From the NCBI GenBank assembly GCA_018902545.1, contig JAHIQM010000008.1, positions 1-64,000 of the forward strand: a stretch of 64,000 nucleotides of DNA. The letters are read 5' to 3'. The first letter of the stretch is position 1. Each line of letters starts with the position of its first letter. Below are positions 7,919 to 18,563 of the stretch, one piece after another. The notes beneath the pieces are model-generated. The model saw only the letters and a list, made by a program, of their open reading frames with translations, was not told the origin of the DNA and ran no database searches. The translations under genes were made by a program, and so were the position numbers. The DNA comes from Pseudomonadota bacterium (GTDB taxonomy: Bacteria > Desulfobacterota > Desulfovibrionia > Desulfovibrionales > Desulfomicrobiaceae).

Positions 7919-8233
7919 TCATGCACTCGCCGCCTGAAGCCTATTTGGCCTCCAGTTCTTTGGGCAGTACTGCGCGCCGTGCAAAATACGCAAGACGCGA
8001 ACAATTCCATTTTGGACACGATAGGCAACGATAAACGAAGTGTGATTGATTACCAGTTCGCGGGTCCCCTCAACCCTGCCCGGCCGCCCGCATTCGGGAA
8101 ATGCCGACAGAGTCGCCGTCTGTTCCATGATCCGCTCATCCACGGCAACAGCGGCTAACGGGTCGCCCTGCTCAATATAATCAAATATTCTGGTCCGGTC
8201 CTCCACGGCAAACTAAGACCACTCGATTTTCAC
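7919..8233 (-). pseudogene. RelE/ParE-type toxin gene with an in-frame amber codon
   Basis: The gene should start at the GTG at 8233, which overlaps the antitoxin stop by one base (TAGTG). It would read VKIEWS, then TAG, then FAVEDRTRIFDYIEQGDP and on to the end of a complete RelE/ParE fold. The open part (from GTG 8206) still has the typical ECGRPGRVEGTRELVI core and VRVLRILHGAQ. Codon 7 is the amber stop. Either the toxin is dead, or translation restarts at GTG codon 10 and gives an N-terminally trimmed protein. A sequencing error is also possible. Confidence 0.75.
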
Positions 8234-8538
8234 TATAGGCTTTCCGTGTGTTTTCGGCGCGCCCTGGCCCGGCGTTCCGCAAAACGGGCTTCAACCTCGT
8301 CATGCGTAAGTGGAGGCCTGGAGTCTTCAAGGGCCTCCTTGACCTTGGCCCTGAACCACTCGTCATAAGTGGCCGAATCTATTGTCAGGCCGACCGGCAG
8401 TCCCCCTTCATGGGCCACGCGGGTCAGCAGGATGCGCACAGCATCGGAGACAGTCAGGCCCATGCCTTCGAGCACCGCGGCAGCGCGGTCCTTAATTTCA
8501 GCATCGATCCGAGTTTGTATGAGGGCATTGGCAGCCAT
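8233..8538 (-). CDS. RelB/DinJ-family antitoxin
   Basis: 101 residues. The start is the ATG behind AAGGAGG. The N-terminal half (residues about 1-45: LIQTRIDAEIKDRAAAVLEGMGLTVSDAVRILL) is the ribbon-helix-helix DNA-binding domain of RelB/DinJ antitoxins. The C-terminal half is charged and would wrap the toxin. It precedes the damaged toxin gene with a one-base stop/start overlap and is probably autorepressed through the upstream inverted repeat. Confidence 0.88.
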   Translation of the reverse strand: MAANALIQTRIDAEIKDRAAAVLEGMGLTVSDAVRILLTRVAHEGGLPVGLTIDSATYDEWFRAKVKEALEDSRPPLTHDEVEARFAERRARARRKHTESL

Positions 8539-8567
8539 AGGGACCTCCTTGTAAGGCTTGTACGAAA

Positions 8568-8587
8568 TGTAATACATTTGAATTACA
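8568..8587. promoter_or_regulatory. Likely antitoxin operator
   Basis: Perfect inverted repeat TGTAAT-N8-ATTACA, 30 bases upstream of the antitoxin start. The size and position fit a ribbon-helix-helix operator. Confidence 0.55.
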
Positions 8588-8713
8588 CTGTCCATGCCTT
8601 CAGCCTCATGTTCTCGTGGCTAAACCTTCACCCCTCCAGCTCTTCGAGAACCCGTCCCGCAGACACCAGACAACAGGGCATCCACCTGAATTATTTACAA
8701 ATACATTCGTCCT

Positions 8714-9882
8714 TCAGGACAACCGGCACTTGAAATCCTCGTACCCGAACTTGCGGACCACCCGCATGGAGCCATCTTCGGGTTCGAAGACCGCGATGCT
8801 TGGCAGCTGGATGCCGTTGAAGGTGTTGGTCTTGACCATGGAGTAGTGGGCCATGTCCGTGAAGACGAGGCGGTCGCCGGGCGCAAGCGGCTGGTCGAAG
8901 GAGTACTCCCCAGCCACGTCCCCGGCCAGGCAGGACTGGCCGCCAAGGCGGCAGGTCCAGGGCTTTTCGCCCGGCAGGCCCGAGCCGACGATGTGCGGGC
9001 GGTAGGGCATTTCGAGCACGTCGGGCATGTGCGCCGGGACTGAGGTGTCCAGGATGGCGATGGGCATGTCGGCCTGCGTCACGTCGAGGACCGTCGAGAC
9101 CAGATAGCCCGTGTTCAGGGCCACGGCCTCGCCGGGTTCGAGATAGACCTGCACGCCGTGACGTTCCTTGAAGCCGTTTATGAGCCGGCACAGCAGCTCC
9201 ACGTCGTAATCGGGGCGGGTGATGTGGTGTCCGCCACCGAAATTGACGTACTCCATGCGTGCGAAGAACTCCCCAAAACCCTTTTCCGCCGCCGCGATGG
9301 TGCGTTCCAGGCAGTCGGAGTTCTGTTCGCACAGGTTGTGCCAGTGCAGGCCGGTCACGCCTTCGAGCAGCTCGGGGCGGAAGTCCTTGCGCCGGATGCC
9401 CAGACGCGAACCCGGCGAGCACGGATCGTAGATGGGCACCGCCCCTTCGGAGTGCTCCGGATTGATGCGCACGCCAAGCTCGATCTCCCGTCCAAGGCGC
9501 TTCGCCTCCTCGGCAACAAGCCCCCGAAACTTCTCAAGTTGCCCGAAGGAATTGAAGACGATGTGGTCGGCCGTGGTGCACAGGTCGAAGATGTCGCCCT
9601 GCGAATATCCGGCCGCGAAGGCATGCACCTCGCGCTTGAACTCCTCACGTCCGAGCCTGGCCTCATGCGGCGAGCTGGCGCAGACCCCGTCGAGGACTTC
9701 GCGCAGCACCGGGAAGACGCTCCACATGGCGAAGCCCTTGAGCGCCAGCAGAATCTTGCATGCGGTGCGCTCTTTGACCTGCGCCAGCACGTCCAGATTG
9801 CGGCGGATGAGCCCCAGGTCGACCACGAAAGACGGCGTAGCGACCTGGCGGGGATCAAACCGGTACGCGGTGCGTCCGTCCA

Positions 9883-9883
<1 letters not shown>
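8714..9883 (-). CDS. nspC: Carboxynorspermidine/carboxyspermidine decarboxylase
   Basis: 389-residue PLP enzyme of the alanine racemase fold (fold III). It decarboxylates carboxyspermidine to spermidine (or the nor- form). Lys49 in LALKGFAMW fits the PLP-binding lysine, HWHNLCEQN and GGGHHITRPDYD are family motifs, and SCLAGD near residue 320 carries the catalytic Cys. The start ATG overlaps the stop of the dehydrogenase gene (TGATG), so the two are translationally coupled. Last gene of the polyamine operon. Confidence 0.93.
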
Positions 9884-11073
<1,190 letters not shown>

Positions 11074-11106
11074 GGCGATCCTCCTTCAATAAGGCATTTA
11101 TTCTGA

Positions 11107-13074
11107 TTACAAACCGTCCAACAACCCAGTTCTGCAGGCATCGGGATTTTCGCAGTCCCGGCCCACGTTCAGATAGGTGTACCCGCGCAGGCCCCGCTCG
11201 TAAGCGCGCATGATCATGAAGCGCTCCTGGGGGCTGATCTTGCCCGTGCGCACGCCCTGCTCTGCCACCTTGCGGAAGTTTTCCAGCACCTGCTTGGGTT
11301 CGAACTCCACATACGACAGCACGTCGGCCACGCTGTCACCCTCGAGTTCGCGGATGAAATCGTAGGTCCCGTCCTCGTTGATGCGCACGCTGACCACGTT
11401 GGTGTCACCGAAGAGGTTATGCAGGTCGCCGAGGGTCTCCTGATAGGCACCGACCAGGAACGCGCCCAGATAGTAGGGCTCGCAGGGCGAAACCGAATGC
11501 AGTTCAAGCACCCTCTTCACGCCGTGGATGTCGATGAAGCTGTCCAGCTTGCCGTCGCTGTCGCAGGTGATGTCGGCCAGGATGGCCTGCTCCCCGGGAC
11601 ATTCATCCAGTCGGTGCACGGGCATGATCGGGAAGAGGTGGCCGATAGCCCAGGCATCGGGCAGGGACTGGAACACGCTCATGTTGCAGTAGTAGATGCT
11701 CGCGAGCGCCAGGTCCACGTCTTTCAGAGCCGAGGGCGGGTTCTTCATCTCCGGAATCTTATCGGCGATGTTACGAATCACGGCCCAGAAGATGGTGTCG
11801 CTCATGGCCCGCTGGCGCAGGCTGCACTGGCCGAGGCGGAAGAGCTGACGCATCTGGTCGCGGTAGTAGATGGCGTCGTTATAGCACTCCTGCAGGTTCT
11901 TGAGCGAGAGGGAGTTGTAGACCTCCAGCAGGTTGTGCACGGCCTCGGGATCATCCTCCTCCAGGGCCTGGGGAACGGCGCGGGTCTCCAGACGGCTGAC
12001 GTCCAATACATTGAAGAGCAGCACCGAATAGTAGGCGACCGTGGCCCGGCCGGATTCGGTGATGATATGCGGATGCGGCAGGTCGTGCTCGTCCACCGTG
12101 GCCATGACCGACTCGACGATGTCCGTGCAGTACTCTTCCAGGGTGTAGTTGCGGCTGCTGGCGTAGTTGGTGTGCGAGCCGTCGTAGTCCACGGCCAGGC
12201 CGCCGCCCAGGTCCAGAAATCCCATGGCGCAGCCTTCCTTGGCCAACTCGGCGTACATGCGCACGGCCTCGTGCACGGCGGTACGGATGTCGCGGATGTT
12301 GGGGATCTGGGAGCCCAGATGAAAATGCAGAAGTTGCACGCAGTCGAGCATGGCTTCGGCGCGCATGTGGTCGATGACGTCGACCACTTCGGACGTGGAC
12401 AGCCCGAAGATGGACAGGTCCCCGGCCGATTCCGCCCAGTGTCCGCCCGCCTGGGTGGACACCTTGATGCGCACGCCGATGCGCGGCTTGATGCCCAGAG
12501 CCTTGGCCCGGCCCAAAATGAGGGGCAGTTCGCTCGGCATCTCCAGGACCAGGAAGCAAAGGAATCCCATCTTGCTGGCGTACAGGGCCAGGTCGATGTA
12601 GTCGTGGTCCTTGTACCCGTTGCAGATCAGACAGGCCTTGGGATTTTTCAGAAAGGACAGGGCCGCGATGAGTTCGGCCTTGCTGCCGACCTCGTAGCCG
12701 TGGTTGTAGCGGTCCCCGACTTTGGAGATCTCTTCCAATACCTGCTGCTGCTGGTTGACCTTGACAGGATACACGCCCCGAAATTCCGCCTTGTACTCAA
12801 GCTCTTTTATGGCCGTGGCAAATGAGTCGTGAAGCAGGGAAATCTGGGCATCGAGCAGATTCTCGATGCGCAGCAGCACCGGCAGGCCAAGCCCCCGCTC
12901 CTGCATTCCACTGATGATGGAGGGAATGGGCACGCAGACATCCTTGCCCGGAAAGGGTGTGATGCCGAGCTTGCCGTCGGAAGTGACCTTGAAATAGCCG
13001 CCGCCCCAATTGTCCACGCCGTAGAGTTCCGCAGAACGGTCCACAGTCCATTTTTCGAGATTACGAGATCGCAT
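11107..13074 (-). CDS. speA: Biosynthetic arginine decarboxylase
   Basis: 655-residue PLP-dependent decarboxylase making agmatine from arginine, the entry to putrescine. The PLP-domain segment YPVKVNQQQQVLEEI (Lys near residue 105), GYEVGSKAELIAAL, and the large C-terminal insertion are typical of SpeA rather than of ornithine decarboxylases. The ORF-track start 30 codons earlier is unsupported; the ATG at 13074 has GTGGAGG. It begins the operon speA, dehydrogenase, nspC. No agmatine-to-putrescine enzyme is present in the window, so that step must be encoded elsewhere. Confidence 0.94.
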   Translation of the reverse strand: MRSRNLEKWTVDRSAELYGVDNWGGGYFKVTSDGKLGITPFPGKDVCVPIPSIISGMQERGLGLPVLLRIENLLDAQISLLHDSFATAIKELEYKAEFRGVYPVKVNQQQQVLEEISKVGDRYNHGYEVGSKAELIAALSFLKNPKACLICNGYKDHDYIDLALYASKMGFLCFLVLEMPSELPLILGRAKALGIKPRIGVRIKVSTQAGGHWAESAGDLSIFGLSTSEVVDVIDHMRAEAMLDCVQLLHFHLGSQIPNIRDIRTAVHEAVRMYAELAKEGCAMGFLDLGGGLAVDYDGSHTNYASSRNYTLEEYCTDIVESVMATVDEHDLPHPHIITESGRATVAYYSVLLFNVLDVSRLETRAVPQALEEDDPEAVHNLLEVYNSLSLKNLQECYNDAIYYRDQMRQLFRLGQCSLRQRAMSDTIFWAVIRNIADKIPEMKNPPSALKDVDLALASIYYCNMSVFQSLPDAWAIGHLFPIMPVHRLDECPGEQAILADITCDSDGKLDSFIDIHGVKRVLELHSVSPCEPYYLGAFLVGAYQETLGDLHNLFGDTNVVSVRINEDGTYDFIRELEGDSVADVLSYVEFEPKQVLENFRKVAEQGVRTGKISPQERFMIMRAYERGLRGYTYLNVGRDCENPDACRTGLLDGL

Positions 13075-13300
13075 CAAAATCCTCCACCATATACCTGTAA
13101 AGTGCTGGCCCGTCGCGAGTCCGGGCCAGCGCACCCATCTAAACAGCAGGGGGCGGGCCGTCAATAAATCTTATGGGCCGCGCGCGCCTGGAAAGCACGC
13201 ATATTCAGAGGCCCCGACTGCCGCGAACACAAATTCAGCTTTGCCACGGGGGCCGCCCTGGGCTATCTGCCTTGTGCCACATCACCTGGAGGAGTGCGCC

Positions 13301-13861
13301 ATGCCTTTTGTTGAAATTCTGGCCGTGTCCATCGCCCTGGCCATGGACGCCTTTGCCGTGGCCATCGCCTCCGGCGCGGCGCTCAAGATCGTGACCAACC
13401 GGCAGACCTTCCGCCTGGCCTGGCATTTCGGCCTCTTCCAGGCCATCATGCCAATCATCGGCTGGTTCGGGGGGTTTCTCGTGCGCGACTACTTCCTGCG
13501 CTTCGGCCACTGGATCGCCTTCGGCCTGCTCCTCTATATCGGAGGACACATGCTCTGGGAAGGGCTGCACCACGAAGAAGGCGACTCCTGCCAGGACCCC
13601 ACTGTGGGCTCAAGGCTGATCATGCTCTCCGTGGCCACAAGCATCGACGCCCTGGCCGTGGGTTTCACCCTGGCCATGCTCGGCGTGTCGATCTGGTTTC
13701 CGGCGGCGATTATCGGCGTCGTGGCTCTGCTCTTCACCGCCGCAGGCATGCACTTGGGCAGGTTCCTGGGCTGCCGGACCCGCCTCGGGCAATACGCCGA
13801 GGTGCTCGGCGGGCTGGTGCTCATGGGCATCGGGGGAAAAATTCTGTGGCAGGCCCTTTAG
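13301..13861 (+). CDS. mntP: Manganese exporter MntP
   Basis: 186-residue inner-membrane protein with six helices arranged as two homologous halves. Conserved Asp residues lie in SIALAMDAFAVAIASG (helix 1) and SVATSIDALAVGF (helix 4). It exports Mn2+. The start is the ATG behind CTGGAGGAG; the ORF-track start 20 codons earlier has no binding site. Unlike many mntP genes, I see no yybP-ykoY aptamer in its short leader, though such an aptamer is found at 4923-5017. Confidence 0.93.
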   Translation: MPFVEILAVSIALAMDAFAVAIASGAALKIVTNRQTFRLAWHFGLFQAIMPIIGWFGGFLVRDYFLRFGHWIAFGLLLYIGGHMLWEGLHHEEGDSCQDPTVGSRLIMLSVATSIDALAVGFTLAMLGVSIWFPAAIIGVVALLFTAAGMHLGRFLGCRTRLGQYAEVLGGLVLMGIGGKILWQAL

Positions 13862-13920
13862 GAGAAGAGGACGTATGGCCCCATGGTACGTATGAACCAA
13901 GGTGCCCTCTCTTTACCCTA

Positions 13921-13949
13921 TACGTCCCATATGTCCCATTCGTCCCAGA
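13921..13949. repeat. Three degenerate 9-base tandem units (NGTCCCANN)
   Basis: cgtcccata, tgtcccatt and cgtcccaga follow each other in the gap between convergent genes. Function unknown. Confidence 0.5.
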
Positions 13950-13952
13950 ATC

Positions 13953-14540
13953 CTATTCTCCCCCCTCGAAATCCTTCCTGATCCGCTTCAGCTCCCGCCT
14001 GTAGCCTTCCGCGTCCCCGTAATCCACGAACTTGTCATAGCGAGAATGGGTGTTCTTGGGCAGCCGGGCGTGGCGGATGGGGCACCAGTATTGTTCCGTG
14101 CGTGCGGCGATTTCCCGCAGATAGGCCATAAGGCCATTGAAGTAGCTGCAATAGAGACAATTGAACTTTTCGACCCAATTCAGGTATTTGAGCTTGTGCC
14201 GGTCAAAGACGATGTAGTCGCCACGCTTCACGCGCGGGATGCCGTAAACCGGGAAGCAGATCAATTGGTAGAAGATGACGAAAAAATCCAGCACCATGGC
14301 CGGAATCAAGGCGAACCAGATGACCGGTATTGTCAGAATCTTGAAAACGCCGGACTCGTAAACGTAGCTGGTCCAGCGAGTGGCAAGCTGACGGTGCGCC
14401 TCCTGCACTTCGAGGCTGAACCGGACCCGCTTTTTCTCCACCGTATAGCGGAACTCCTCCTGCTTGGCCGCCAGTTCGCGGCGCAACTCCTGTTCAAGTT
14501 CCTCGATCTTCTCTCGGATCTCCTGAAACGTGTCTCTCAT
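13953..14540 (-). CDS. Conserved membrane protein with N-terminal coiled coil, unknown
   Basis: 195 residues with AAGGAG before the ATG. Residues 1-60 form a charged coiled coil, and residues about 67-95 are one long or two short hydrophobic helices. The remainder is soluble, with CLYCSYFNGLMAYL and YWCPIRH carrying three spaced cysteines and a histidine that could bind metal. I recall similar proteins as conserved hypotheticals in several proteobacteria, but know no function. Confidence 0.8.
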   Translation of the reverse strand: MRDTFQEIREKIEELEQELRRELAAKQEEFRYTVEKKRVRFSLEVQEAHRQLATRWTSYVYESGVFKILTIPVIWFALIPAMVLDFFVIFYQLICFPVYGIPRVKRGDYIVFDRHKLKYLNWVEKFNCLYCSYFNGLMAYLREIAARTEQYWCPIRHARLPKNTHSRYDKFVDYGDAEGYRRELKRIRKDFEGGE

Positions 14541-14876
14541 CGCATCTCCTTGTCATTTATATCTTCCCGACTACACCGTCCCCTCATGCACCACAACCCG
14601 CCGCAGCGCATACCATTTCCCAAACCTGGGACTTCTTTGCAAAACGGATGCGCCACTTCATTATTGTAATAGATTCGGACACTGGCACCATCTCGTGCCG
14701 GGACCGAACACATCATCGATATCAATCTGACCGCAGGTGCGTCCGCTCCCGGGAATTGCCCCGCGCCATGCTCCCTGGGTGCCCATCCCACTGAGGCAGG
14801 CGGGCATAATCCTTGAACGCCCTGAATCTTCAACGAAACTCAACGCTTGACTGGCCAGGATTGCAAAGGCAAAAAT
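14541..14876. other. Non-coding stretch, nothing recognised
   Basis: 336 bases between the coiled-coil membrane protein and the MITE. No convincing ORF, RNA or repeat is seen. Together with 15024-15224 it forms the long leader region of the histidine kinase gene. Confidence 0.5.
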
Positions 14877-15023
14877 GTCATACAAGACGCCACTACAAAA
14901 AGTCGCGAAAGAACCTGAGTGTCATTCCCGCAAAGGCGGGAATCCATTCTTTTCAGGCAGTTAAAAAAGGCATGGATCCCCTTCTTCAAGGGGATGACGA
15001 CTTTTTGCAGTGACGTCATACAA
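14877..15023. mobile_element. Miniature inverted-repeat element (MITE) with 9-base direct repeats
   Basis: GTCATACAA occurs directly at 14877-14885 and 15015-15023. Just inside are terminal inverted repeats gacgccactacaaaaagtcg and cgactttttgcagtgacgtc (20 bases, 2 mismatches). The interior holds the palindromic blocks GTCATTCCCGC/GCGGGAATCCA and TGGATCCCC/GGGGATGAC, a type of dispersed repeat common in proteobacteria. No transposase is encoded, so it must move in trans. Confidence 0.8.
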
Positions 15024-15224
15024 CGCCCTTGCCCGGGCATCCGGATGCGACCGGCATATCCGGGCTTGAAGCAATATGAGGTCTGTCCCCCTTGCGCTCC
15101 GAAGATCCTTCATTGTCATGCGAAGGCAGATAGCTGGGCGGATTCTTGCTTCCATGCCGGATACCGTGTTAAAAACGACCATGGCCGAATTATGCGGCCG
15201 CCATCTTCATCCACGGAATGGCTC

Positions 15225-18200
15225 ATGCGCATTTTCCTAGCCCTGCTTCTGCTGCTGACGATGCACGCCCAGTGCATGGCGGGGTCATCGCTGGACCTCA
15301 GCCCCGAGGAGCGGGCCTGGCTGGCCGAGCACAAGGATTCCCTGACCCTCTCCTTTGACCGCTCCTTTCCTCCCATGGAGCGCGAGACGGCCGATGGTAC
15401 TTTTGTCGGCCTCAGCGCCGACCTTGTCGCCACGATCGAAGAGCGCCTCGGCATCACCTTCCGCAAACAGGGCACGCCCTGGACCCAGGCTCTTGACGGT
15501 CTCAAAGACGGGACCACGGCCCTGGCCCCGGCAATTGTCGAGACCGTCGAACGCTCCGAATATGCTTTTTTCACCAAGCCTTACGTGCGTATTCCGCACG
15601 TCATCGTCACGTCCCGCAGTGTTAAAGGCAACCTCACCCTCAGCGACCTCGCCGGCATGCGTGTGGCGGTTGTCCGTGGCTACGCTTCGGCGGGCATGGT
15701 CAGGGAGGCCGGTCGGGGAAAATTCAATGTGGTGGAGGTGGAAACCATTCGCGAAGGACTGCGCGACGTCGCCTTCGGAGTGGTCGACGCCTTCGTGGAA
15801 AACCTGGGCGTTGCCGCTTGGTACATCGAGCAGGAGCGACTGCCCAACCTGCGTGTGGCCGGAGACCTCGATGTGTTCCAGGAACTGTCCATCGGCATCA
15901 GCAAGCATTACCCGCTGCTGGCCAGCGCCGTGGGCAAGGCCCTGGATTCGATCTCCGAATCCGAAATGAAGGCCATCGCCGAACCCTGGATTCAGTTTTC
16001 GACCTCATTTCTGAACAGACAGACCGTTGAAGCCATGAAACTTGCGGCCGCATTTACCGCCTTCATCCTTCTGGTCCTGGCAGGCGTTGCCTGGGCATTG
16101 GGCGTCAAGCTGCGCAAAAAAATGAATGAACTCCGGCGCGCCGAATCGGCCCTGACTGAACAGGTGGAGCGCTTCCGCCTGGCGCTTGAAACCACTCAGG
16201 CCGGGTTCTGGGAACACTATCCGGGCGAAGGCCGGGAAGTGCACAGCCCGGAATGGTACGCCATGCTCGGATATACGCCCCAGGCCGTGACGGGCGGAAT
16301 GGAGAACTGGACCGGACTGATCCACCCCGAAGACAGGGACAAGGCCTTGTCCTCCTTTTCCGACTACATCCGCGAAGGCGGCCGGGGCATGTACGAGGCC
16401 CAGTATCGCCTGCGCGCCAAGGACGGATCATGGAGATGGATTCTGGGCAAGGGGCGCGCCGTCTCCTGGGACGGGGAAGGGCGGCCAACCCGCATCATCG
16501 GTCTCAACCTGGACATCCAGAAAACCAGGGAGACCCAGGCGGAGATGCAGCGTTCCCAGGCCCTCAACAAGGCGCTGCTCGAACAAACCACGCAGTTCAT
16601 CGGCCTGCTCGATCTGCAGGGTAACCTGCTCGTAGCCAATCATGCGGCCATTCAATGGATTAATGCCAAACCCGGCGAGGTCCTCGGCCGGCCATTCTGG
16701 GAGGGCCCATGGTGGCCTGATGCAGACAAGGCGAAATTCCTTCTTCTGCAGCTTATCGACCAGGTCAAGAAAGGCATGACCGTGCGCAGGGAAGTCGCGC
16801 ATATCGATGCGAATGGCAGGGAAGCTTTCATCGATTTTACCATGTCCCCGTTCCGGGACGAAGAGGGCCGCGTCGTCAACTACATTATCGAAGGACGCGA
16901 CATCTCGGTGCTCAAGAAAAAGCAGCTGGAGATCATGGAGAGCGAAAAACGCTTCCGCACCATTTTCGAAAGCGCCCCCTACTCCATGTCCATCAACCGT
17001 CTCTCGGACGGCAAATACATGGACGCCAACACCGCATTCCTGACCAAAATGGGCATCAGCAGGCAGGATCTCGTCAAACTTTCTCCCAAGGAAATCGGCG
17101 CCCTGCCCGCAGAACACCAGGATCAAATCTACCTGAGCCTGCGCGCCAGCCACGACATCCACAATCTGGAAACCCAGGTGCACAGGCCCGACGGCACGAC
17201 CGGGCACATCCTGTATTCGGGCGGACTCATCGCCCTGGACGGCGAACCCTGCATCCTGTCCATGACCGTGGACATCACCGAACTCAAAGAGGCCCAGGAA
17301 GCCCTGCGCCGCTCCCAGGACATGTTTTCCCGCCTGTTCCAACTTTCTCCCGACATCATTGCCCTGGCGAGGCTTGAAGACGGGATTCTTCTCGAAATCA
17401 ACGAAGCCTTCTCACGCACTACCGGATATCCCCGTGACGAGGCCCTGGGCAAAAGCACCCTTGACCTCGGGATGTTCGCCAAGCCCGAAAGGCGCAGAGA
17501 CCTTGTGCAAACCCTGCTGCAGGACGGTCAGATGGAGAATTTCGAATTCGACATGCGCCACCGGGACGGACACATTCTGCAATGCTCGCTCTCGGCCAAG
17601 CTGACGACCATCGACGGCACGCCATGCATTCTGACCATCACCCGCGACATCACCCATCTGCGGGCCATGCAGGACAGCATGATCCAGTCCGAGAAGATGC
17701 TCTCCCTGGGCGGCATCGCCGCAGGCATCGCCCACGAAATCAACAACCCCCTGGGCATCGTGCTACAGGCCGCCCAGACCATCACTCTGCGCACCAGGGC
17801 CGATTTTCCCAAGAACATGGAAGCGGCCGCCAGGGTCGGCGCAGACCTCGGCCAGGTCGACCGATACCTGAAGGAACGCAAGATTGATGTCTTCATCCGC
17901 GATATCCAGGGGGCGGCAGTCCGGGCCTCGGAAATCATCCGCCACATGCTCGATTTCAGCAGGCGGAGCGAGTCCAGGCGTTCGGCCTGCGACGTCAGGA
18001 CCATTATCGACAATTCCCTGCGCCTGGCTTCCAGCGATTATGATCTCAAGAAAAACTACGACTTCAAATCCATCGAAATCGTCAAGGATTATGCCAAGAA
18101 CCTGCCCAGCCTGCATTGTACGGAAACGGAAATCGAACAGGTGCTGCTCAATCTGCTGCGCAACGCGGCCCAGGCCATGACCGATCCGCCCATTCCAAAT

Positions 18201-18467
18201 CCGCGCATCGACATCCGGGTCCGAACTCTGGGCACGGGTCTGCGCATTGAAATCGCGGACAACGGCCCCGGCATTTCCCCGGAGAACCGCAAACGCATCT
18301 TCGAGCCCTTCTTCACCACCAAAAGCTCGGGCGCGGGAACAGGTCTGGGCCTGTCCGTATCCTATTTCATCATCACCAAGGGGCACGGCGGGGCCATGTC
18401 CGTCAGTTCCCCGGTCCAGGGCGGCACCGTTTTCACCATTGAACTCCCTGGCCCCTCGAATCCGTGA
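15225..18467 (+). CDS. Hybrid-sensor type histidine kinase: periplasmic solute-binding domain plus four PAS domains
   Basis: 1080 residues. A signal peptide (1-20) is followed by a periplasmic SBP_bac_3-like domain (about 25-262) that may bind an amino acid-like ligand. A membrane helix lies at about 268-290, then four PAS/PAC units (about 310-810). HisKA has the phosphoacceptor His837 in GIAHEINNPLG, and the HATPase domain shows DNGPGI and GTGLGLS. There is no receiver domain; the next gene supplies it. The ORF-track protein starts in the MITE, which is unlikely; the ATG at 15225 begins a clear signal peptide although its ribosome binding site is weak. Confidence 0.9.
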   Translation: MRIFLALLLLLTMHAQCMAGSSLDLSPEERAWLAEHKDSLTLSFDRSFPPMERETADGTFVGLSADLVATIEERLGITFRKQGTPWTQALDGLKDGTTALAPAIVETVERSEYAFFTKPYVRIPHVIVTSRSVKGNLTLSDLAGMRVAVVRGYASAGMVREAGRGKFNVVEVETIREGLRDVAFGVVDAFVENLGVAAWYIEQERLPNLRVAGDLDVFQELSIGISKHYPLLASAVGKALDSISESEMKAIAEPWIQFSTSFLNRQTVEAMKLAAAFTAFILLVLAGVAWALGVKLRKKMNELRRAESALTEQVERFRLALETTQAGFWEHYPGEGREVHSPEWYAMLGYTPQAVTGGMENWTGLIHPEDRDKALSSFSDYIREGGRGMYEAQYRLRAKDGSWRWILGKGRAVSWDGEGRPTRIIGLNLDIQKTRETQAEMQRSQALNKALLEQTTQFIGLLDLQGNLLVANHAAIQWINAKPGEVLGRPFWEGPWWPDADKAKFLLLQLIDQVKKGMTVRREVAHIDANGREAFIDFTMSPFRDEEGRVVNYIIEGRDISVLKKKQLEIMESEKRFRTIFESAPYSMSINRLSDGKYMDANTAFLTKMGISRQDLVKLSPKEIGALPAEHQDQIYLSLRASHDIHNLETQVHRPDGTTGHILYSGGLIALDGEPCILSMTVDITELKEAQEALRRSQDMFSRLFQLSPDIIALARLEDGILLEINEAFSRTTGYPRDEALGKSTLDLGMFAKPERRRDLVQTLLQDGQMENFEFDMRHRDGHILQCSLSAKLTTIDGTPCILTITRDITHLRAMQDSMIQSEKMLSLGGIAAGIAHEINNPLGIVLQAAQTITLRTRADFPKNMEAAARVGADLGQVDRYLKERKIDVFIRDIQGAAVRASEIIRHMLDFSRRSESRRSACDVRTIIDNSLRLASSDYDLKKNYDFKSIEIVKDYAKNLPSLHCTETEIEQVLLNLLRNAAQAMTDPPIPNPRIDIRVRTLGTGLRIEIADNGPGISPENRKRIFEPFFTTKSSGAGTGLGLSVSYFIITKGHGGAMSVSSPVQGGTVFTIELPGPSNP

Positions 18468-18563
18468 AAAAATGACACACATGCCTAGACGGACGACGGG
18501 ATTTCAACTTATCAAGGCCGACATGTCAGACACCATGCGCCAACCGGCAAGGCGGAAAAACCC

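Noticed and set aside
8213-8215. Amber codon in the toxin gene read as pyrrolysine
   Set aside because: No pyl genes are in the window, other genes here use TAG as a stop, and the position is not a known Pyl site. A broken gene is simpler.
8630-8665. Short frame AGRVLEELEG-stop on the minus strand, similar to the end of LipA
   Set aside because: Ten residues are too few to claim a gene remnant; could be chance.
11419-12825. 468-residue plus-strand ORF (also 28740-30191, 34236-35879, 37045-38331, 46159-47433 and similar)
   Set aside because: Antisense shadows with His/Gly/Val/Asp-rich composition typical of reverse frames of GC-rich genes. The opposite strands hold well-known proteins.
14919-15224. 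102-codon N-terminal extension of the histidine kinase in the ORF track
   Set aside because: It would be translated from inside the MITE and precedes a clear signal peptide. The internal ATG at 15225 gives a normal sensor kinase.
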